The notes under the pieces are model-generated. The model did no database searches and was not told the origin of the DNA. It worked only from the letters and a program-made list of their open reading frames with translations. A program made the position numbers and the translations under genes. A DNA stretch of 64,000 bases from Tenacibaculum sp. 190130A14a. GTDB lineage: Bacteria; Bacteroidota; Bacteroidia; Flavobacteriales; Flavobacteriaceae. Shown piece after piece: positions 59,732-64,000 of the stretch. Numbering within the stretch: the first letter of the stretch is position 1; every line of letters begins with the position of its first letter. The stretch spans positions 2,232,001 through 2,296,000 of the forward strand of contig NZ_OZ040189.1 in assembly GCF_964048965.1 (NCBI RefSeq). The letters run 5' to 3'.

Positions 59732-60867
59732 GTCTGTTTAATGTATATCCGTTATTTAATATTACCCCTGTAAAAGGAAGGGATGTATTTGTATACGATA
59801 CCAACAATCAAAAGTATCTAGATTTATATGGCGGCCATGCAGTGATCTCTATCGGACATGCGCACCCTGTCTATACTCAAGCCATACAAACACAAGTAAA
59901 TGCATTGGGGTTCTATAGCAATTCTGTCCAAAACCCTTTGCAAACAGCACTGGCAACACAATTAACTCATATGGCGAATTGTGAAGACTACCAATTGTTT
60001 TTATGCAACTCAGGGGCAGAAGCCAATGAGAATGCCTTAAAGCTTGCCTCTTTTCATACAGATAAAAAGAAAGTGATTGCTTTTAAAAATTCTTTTCATG
60101 GTAGAACCTCGGCAGCAGTTGCCGCAACCGATAATCCGAAGATTATTGCTCCTATCAATGCACAACAAGAGGTAATTTTTATTGATTTTGAAGATTTAAA
60201 AGCAGTTGAAAAGGTATTACAAACCCATGAAGTATGTGCCGTGATACTAGAAACCATACAGGGAGTTGGTGGTTTAGACGAAGCTTCTACCTCTTTTTAT
60301 GAAGGTGTAAGAGCACTTTGTACAAAGTACCATACCCTATTGATTGCCGATGAAATACAATCGGGATTTGGTAGAACAGGTGATTTCTTTGCATTTCAAA
60401 AACACGGTATTCAGCCAGATATTATCTCTATGGCTAAAGGAATGGGGAATGGTTTTCCTATTGGTGGTATTCTTATTCATCCAGCTATCAAAGCTTCTTT
60501 CGGATTATTAGGAACTACCTTTGGAGGAAATCATTTGGCTTGCGTTGCTTCTTTGGCTGTTTTAAAAACACTTGAAAAAGAACAGCTATTAGAGCATACC
60601 CTCAATGTTTCTAAATACTTGATAGCACAACTCAGCAAGATTCCACAAATAAGCGCTATTAAAGGAAGAGGACTTATGTTAGGAATCGAGTTTCCGTTTG
60701 CCATAGCCTCTTTAAGAAAGTCGCTGTTGTTTAATCAGCACATTTTTACAGGGAGTGCTAAGAATCCGAATTTATTAAGAATTCTACCTCCGTTGAGCTT
60801 ACAAAAAGAACATGTAGATCTATTTATTCACGCCCTCCAACAAGAATTAAAAACCATTACATCATGA
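59728..60867 (+). CDS. argD: N-acylornithine aminotransferase
   Basis: A 379-residue class III aminotransferase. It shows LYGGHAVISIGHAHP, CNSGAEANENALKLA, SFHGRTSAAVA, LIADEIQSGFGRTGDFFAF and the PLP lysine in ISMAKGMGNGFPIGG. It converts N-acylglutamate semialdehyde to N-acylornithine. It overlaps proC by 4 bp upstream and argF' by 4 bp downstream, so the three are tightly coupled. Confidence 0.93.
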   Translation: MSLFNVYPLFNITPVKGRDVFVYDTNNQKYLDLYGGHAVISIGHAHPVYTQAIQTQVNALGFYSNSVQNPLQTALATQLTHMANCEDYQLFLCNSGAEANENALKLASFHTDKKKVIAFKNSFHGRTSAAVAATDNPKIIAPINAQQEVIFIDFEDLKAVEKVLQTHEVCAVILETIQGVGGLDEASTSFYEGVRALCTKYHTLLIADEIQSGFGRTGDFFAFQKHGIQPDIISMAKGMGNGFPIGGILIHPAIKASFGLLGTTFGGNHLACVASLAVLKTLEKEQLLEHTLNVSKYLIAQLSKIPQISAIKGRGLMLGIEFPFAIASLRKSLLFNQHIFTGSAKNPNLLRILPPLSLQKEHVDLFIHALQQELKTITS

Positions 60868-61814
60868 AACAGTATACCAGTTTAAATGATATAAAGAACC
60901 TAAATACGCTTGTTAAAAAGGCAATTCAATTGAAAAATGATCCTTTTCAGTATAGCCATTTAGGGAAAAACAAAACCTTAATCATGCTATTTTTCAATGC
61001 GAGCTTACGTACTAGATTAAGTACCGAAAAGGCCGCTAAGAATCTAGGAATGGAGGTGAGTATTTTAAACATCAATGCTACTTGGAATATAGAGTTTGAA
61101 GAAGGAACCATTATGGATTTAAATACTTCTGAACATATCAAAGAAGCCGCTCAGGTAATTTCTCATTATGGAGATATTCTTGCTATTAGAGCATTTCCAA
61201 GCTTAACCGATAAAGAAAAAGATACTACTGAGTGGGTATTACAGAGCCTTCAAAAGTATGCTAGTATTCCTATTGTAAATATGGAAAGTGCTACAGACCA
61301 TCCGTTACAAGCACTCGCCGATGCGATTACTTTAGAAGAACATAACACCGTTCAAAAACCGAAAGTTGTATTGTCATGGGCACCACATCCGAAGGCATTA
61401 CCACATTCGGTACCCAATGCTTTTGTACATCTTATGCATCGTATGAGTAACAATATTGATTTTGTAATTACTCATCCAAAGGGGTATGAATTAGATACCA
61501 CCGTTACAAAAAATGCGAGTATTGTATATAATCAAGAAGAAGCGTTAAAAAATGCCGACTTTGTATATACCAAAAACTGGAGTTCTTTTTCTGACTATGG
61601 AAAAATACTTCCTATTGATACTAATTGGACGATTACCCAAGAAAAATTAGGTAACGCTAGGTTCATGCATTGTTTACCTATTCGAAGGAATGTCGTTGCA
61701 GAAGATGCCGTTTTAGACGGAAACAATTCTCTAGTCATAGCACAAGCAAATAATAGAACCTATGCGGCGCAAGCGGTGTTACAAGAAATATTGTTGGGAT
61801 TGGTTAAGACCTAA
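60864..61814 (+). CDS. argF': N-acylornithine carbamoyltransferase (acetyl- or succinyl-specific)
   Basis: A 316-residue transcarbamylase of the AOTCase/SOTCase branch. The carbamoyl-phosphate loop is NASLRTRLSTEKAAKNLG in place of the STRT of ordinary ArgF. It has AWNIEF-like ATWNIEFEEG, RAFPSL, ESATDHPLQALADA, and HCLPIRRNVVAEDAVLDG. Branch membership means that the acylated ornithine is carbamoylated and deacylation comes later. Succinyl specificity is known in Bacteroides fragilis and acetyl in Xanthomonas; the sequence alone does not let me choose. It overlaps argD by 4 bp. Confidence 0.88.
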   Translation: MKQYTSLNDIKNLNTLVKKAIQLKNDPFQYSHLGKNKTLIMLFFNASLRTRLSTEKAAKNLGMEVSILNINATWNIEFEEGTIMDLNTSEHIKEAAQVISHYGDILAIRAFPSLTDKEKDTTEWVLQSLQKYASIPIVNMESATDHPLQALADAITLEEHNTVQKPKVVLSWAPHPKALPHSVPNAFVHLMHRMSNNIDFVITHPKGYELDTTVTKNASIVYNQEEALKNADFVYTKNWSSFSDYGKILPIDTNWTITQEKLGNARFMHCLPIRRNVVAEDAVLDGNNSLVIAQANNRTYAAQAVLQEILLGLVKT

Positions 61815-61856
61815 GAAGAAAGAGGAAAGACAAGAAACAAGAAAATTAAAACTAAC

Positions 61857-61946
61857 GTCATTACGAGTGAAACCAAGAGAAACGAAGTAATCTGTCTAAA
61901 CATAACCTGCACAATAAACAGATTTCCGCGATGCCCTCGTAATGAC
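61857..61946. repeat. 90-bp palindromic dispersed repeat (MITE/REP-like), copy A
   Basis: Terminal inverted repeats GTCATTACGAG (61857-61867) and CTCGTAATGAC (61936-61946), inner inverted repeats AATCTGT/ACAGATT (61889-61895 and 61918-61924), and AAACGAAG between. It resembles the dispersed GTCATT-CGAG...AACGAAG-AATCTGT elements seen between genes in many Bacteroidota. A related partial copy is at 63939-64000. It fills the gap between argF' and argB. Confidence 0.8.
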
Positions 61947-61965
61947 AATAGAAAACAAAAAACAA

Positions 61966-62733
61966 ATGAAAATCATAAAAATCGGAGGAAATATTATCAA
62001 TAACCAAAGAGCTTTAGAAAATTTCTTGACCAATTTCCATCAAATAGAAGGTCCAAAGATACTAGTTCATGGAGGTGGTGAAATAGCTTCTAAATTAGCG
62101 AAAGAGTTAAATATTCCTGTACAAATGATTGATGGTAGAAGAGTTACCAATCAAGCAAACCTTGATATTATTACCATGGTATATGCAGGAAAAATTAATA
62201 AAAATATTGTTGCTAAACTACAAGCCAATCAAATAAACGCCCTAGGACTAACTGGCGCGGATGCCCAAACTATTGTTGCTCAAAAAAGATCTTCAAATCC
62301 AATTAATTTCGGGTATGTAGGTGATGCATTAAAAATTAATACGAATACGATTGAACTGCTGTTAAATCATAATATAACCCCAGTATTCTGTGCTATTACC
62401 CATGATAAAAATGGTGATTTACTCAATACAAATGCAGATACTATTGCTTCTGAAATAGCAATTGCCTTTGGTAAATATTATAGAACAGAACTCTATTACT
62501 GCTTTGATAAACAAGGGGTATTAAAAGATATCAATGATCCTACTTCTGTTATAGAAAAAATTCATTTTAAACAATACCAACAATTAAAAAAGAGACAAAT
62601 CATTTTTAAAGGTATGATTCCTAAGCTTGATAATTGCTTCCATGCCTTACAAAACAATGTATCTCAAGTGCATATCGGCACTACAGAAATGCTATTTAAT
62701 ACAACAACACATACCACATTACAATTACAATGA
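61966..62733 (+). CDS. argB: N-acylglutamate kinase
   Basis: A 255-residue amino-acid kinase phosphorylating N-acetyl- or N-succinylglutamate. It shows KIIKIGGNIINN, ILVHGGGEIASKLAKEL, DGRRVTN, LGLTGADAQTI and CFDKQGVLKD. The frame is open from an ATG at 61942, but that codon lies in the inverted repeat of the inserted element. MKIIKIGG at 61966 is the standard start. The repeat element upstream separates it from argF' by 151 bp. It overlaps argE by 4 bp. Confidence 0.92.
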   Translation: MKIIKIGGNIINNQRALENFLTNFHQIEGPKILVHGGGEIASKLAKELNIPVQMIDGRRVTNQANLDIITMVYAGKINKNIVAKLQANQINALGLTGADAQTIVAQKRSSNPINFGYVGDALKINTNTIELLLNHNITPVFCAITHDKNGDLLNTNADTIASEIAIAFGKYYRTELYYCFDKQGVLKDINDPTSVIEKIHFKQYQQLKKRQIIFKGMIPKLDNCFHALQNNVSQVHIGTTEMLFNTTTHTTLQLQ

Positions 62734-63797
62734 TTTCTAAACTCACTACAAAAGCCATATCTTTATTAAAAGACTTAATTGCTACACCGTCCTTTTCTTC
62801 GGAAGAAGCACATACAGCTCAACTGTTAGAAAACTGGTTTCAAAACTTTGATATTCCATACATACGAACGCAGAACAATGTATGGTCAGTAAATAAAGCA
62901 TATGACCCTAAGAAACCTACTATATTATTAAACTCACATCACGATACGGTAAAGCCTAACAACGGATACACTAAAGACCCGTTTTATCCTATAGTAGAAG
63001 ACGGTAAGTTATATGGATTAGGAAGTAATGATGCAGGAGGATGCTTAGTATCTCTATTGGCTACCTATACCTATTTTTATGAGCAACAAAACTTAACTTA
63101 TAATTTAGTATTTGCAGGAACTGCTGAAGAAGAAAGTAGCGGACCTAATGGGTTAAATGGTTTGTTAAAAGAACTTCCGACCATAGATGTTGCTATTGTG
63201 GGAGAGCCTACTTTAATGCAACTAGCTATTGCAGAAAAAGGATTAGTTGTATTTGATGCTGAAGTTATAGGGACACCAAGTCATGCAGCACATCAAAATA
63301 ATGATAATGCTATTTACAATACTGTTAAGGTATTGGAATGGTTTCAAAAATTACGATTTGAGAAAAGTTCAGAAACCTTGGGAGATGTAAAGGTTACAGT
63401 AACCCAAATTAATGCAGGAAAACAACACAATGCAGTACCTGCAAGTGTCTCTATGGTAGTAGATATTCGTGTAAATGATCAATATACCAATGAAGAAATC
63501 AATGATTATTTACAAAAGCATGCGCCTTGTACTAACATAACACCAAGAAGTTTGTACTTAAATTCTTCTTCTATATCAAAAGAACATCCATTGGTGCAAG
63601 CGGGAATTGAATTAGGAAGAAAAACCTACGGTTCCCCTACCCTTTCTGATCAATCTATACTAAACTGCCCATCACTAAAATTAGGTCCTGGAGATAGTAA
63701 ACGGTCTCATACCGCTGATGAGTTTATTTACCTTCAGGAGATTGAAGAAGGTATTGATTTGTATATACAATTGTTGGAGAAAGTTGTTAGGTCTTAG
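62730..63797 (+). CDS. argE: N-acylcitrulline/ornithine deacylase (M20 family)
   Basis: A 355-residue M20A metallopeptidase. Metal ligands lie in LLNSHHDTVKP, GSNDAGGCL, the catalytic pair AEEESSGPNG and GEPT, and the distal His in SKRSHTADEF. In operons with an N-acylornithine carbamoyltransferase, this enzyme deacylates N-acylcitrulline, so that reaction is likely here (inference). It overlaps argB by 4 bp. argH, expected next, is not in the window. Confidence 0.9.
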   Translation: MISKLTTKAISLLKDLIATPSFSSEEAHTAQLLENWFQNFDIPYIRTQNNVWSVNKAYDPKKPTILLNSHHDTVKPNNGYTKDPFYPIVEDGKLYGLGSNDAGGCLVSLLATYTYFYEQQNLTYNLVFAGTAEEESSGPNGLNGLLKELPTIDVAIVGEPTLMQLAIAEKGLVVFDAEVIGTPSHAAHQNNDNAIYNTVKVLEWFQKLRFEKSSETLGDVKVTVTQINAGKQHNAVPASVSMVVDIRVNDQYTNEEINDYLQKHAPCTNITPRSLYLNSSSISKEHPLVQAGIELGRKTYGSPTLSDQSILNCPSLKLGPGDSKRSHTADEFIYLQEIEEGIDLYIQLLEKVVRS

Positions 63798-63896
63798 ATG
63801 TTAAGTAGAGTAAACAATTAACTAAAACCTAAGATTAAAGATCAGGACAAAAGACAACAAAATAGAATTTTGTTAGTAATATCTTTTAAAAACTAA

Positions 63897-63924
63897 GAAC
63901 TGAGAACTGAGAACTGAGAACTGA
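63897..63924. repeat. Tandem heptamer repeat GAACTGA x4
   Basis: Four perfect head-to-tail copies (63897-63903, 63904-63910, 63911-63917, 63918-63924), with degenerate AACTAA units on both sides. Non-coding, between argE and repeat copy B. Confidence 0.9.
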
Positions 63925-63938
63925 AAACTAAAAAACAA

Positions 63939-64000
63939 CGTCTTTAAGAGAAGAACGAAGCAACCTGTTAAAAACAAACGTAAACAATAAACAGATTCGC
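63939..64000. repeat. Palindromic dispersed repeat, copy B (cut by window end)
   Basis: Aligns with copy A: CGTC start, GAACGAAG, a CTGT-containing inner arm, ACAATAAACAGATT and a following CGC. Similarity is high in AACGAAG and AACAATAAACAGATT and lower between. The distal arm lies beyond base 64000. Confidence 0.7.

Noticed and set aside
61857..64000. CRISPR array made of the repeats around argB-argE
   Set aside because: Only two imperfect palindromic copies 2 kb apart and one heptamer array are present. There are no regularly spaced repeats and no cas genes.

Overview
This window is chromosomal DNA of a low-GC member of the Bacteroidota, almost certainly a marine-type Flavobacteriaceae. 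A Tenacibaculum/Polaribacter-like genus is a guess from overall flavour only. The evidence is AT-rich coding sequence, the lack of Shine-Dalgarno sequences, repeated TAnnTTTG promoter boxes (often with TTG 18-21 nt upstream), an Oar-type TonB-dependent receptor with a CarboxypepD-reg domain, bacillithiol synthase BshA, and Bacteroidota-restricted families (DUF4199, DUF5606, DUF3810, DUF4105, OstA-like). The window is about 90% coding, with no tRNA, rRNA operon, IS element, prophage or CRISPR array. Most of it is housekeeping.

Layout: 1-4.9 kb: the 3' end of lptB, a GNAT gene and pssA, a YheT-type hydrolase, a DUF4105 membrane protein, aroQ and a small outer-membrane barrel. 5-11.3 kb: xerD, the SRP RNA, then a DUF4199 gene, a GT2 glycosyltransferase, a phosphohexomutase and an MsbA-like exporter. 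11.3-19.3 kb: cca, tsaC, a Stealth/TupA-like surface-polysaccharide pair, dapD, ruvX, def, DUF5606, mazG and an SDR. 19.3-30 kb: a UMF1-type MFS carrier, bshA, a lone N-terminal transketolase subunit, a periplasmic protein usually mislabelled asparagine synthetase B, dnaB, DUF3810, pepT and lysA. 30-38 kb: the TonB receptor, rpsF-rpsR-rplI, a sterol-desaturase homologue, and a three-gene unit of ECF sigma factor, putative anti-sigma factor and barrel protein. 38-47.4 kb: relA/spoT, a Fur-family regulator, purA, a DinB-like protein, a PLP decarboxylase, an OstA-like LPS-transport protein and a class III aminotransferase.

The most interesting part is 47.4-64 kb. Two amino-acid operons diverge from a 907-bp non-coding control region (55179-56085). 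Leftward runs ilvE-ilvD-ilvB-ilvN-ilvC-ilvA; rightward runs GNAT-argG-argC-proC-argD-argF'-argB-argE. On the ilv side I read two successive leader peptides of 21 residues each, both with dense Ile/Val runs and each followed by its own intrinsic terminator: a tandem transcription attenuator. The proximal unit shows all four classical segments (1:2, 2:3, 3:4). On the arg side there is a different structured leader: a 16-codon ORF ending in a CGG Arg codon, a long-range terminator-like fold, several further hairpins, and a 26-codon Arg-containing ORF whose stop overlaps the start of the first arg gene (ATGA).

Other features of note are a 90-bp palindromic dispersed repeat upstream of argB with a second copy running off the window end, a pair of related AT-rich repeats on either side of lysA, a perfect 33-bp tandem duplication of the mazG 3' end, a possible small RNA upstream of the sigma-factor gene, and several TTG-start genes.
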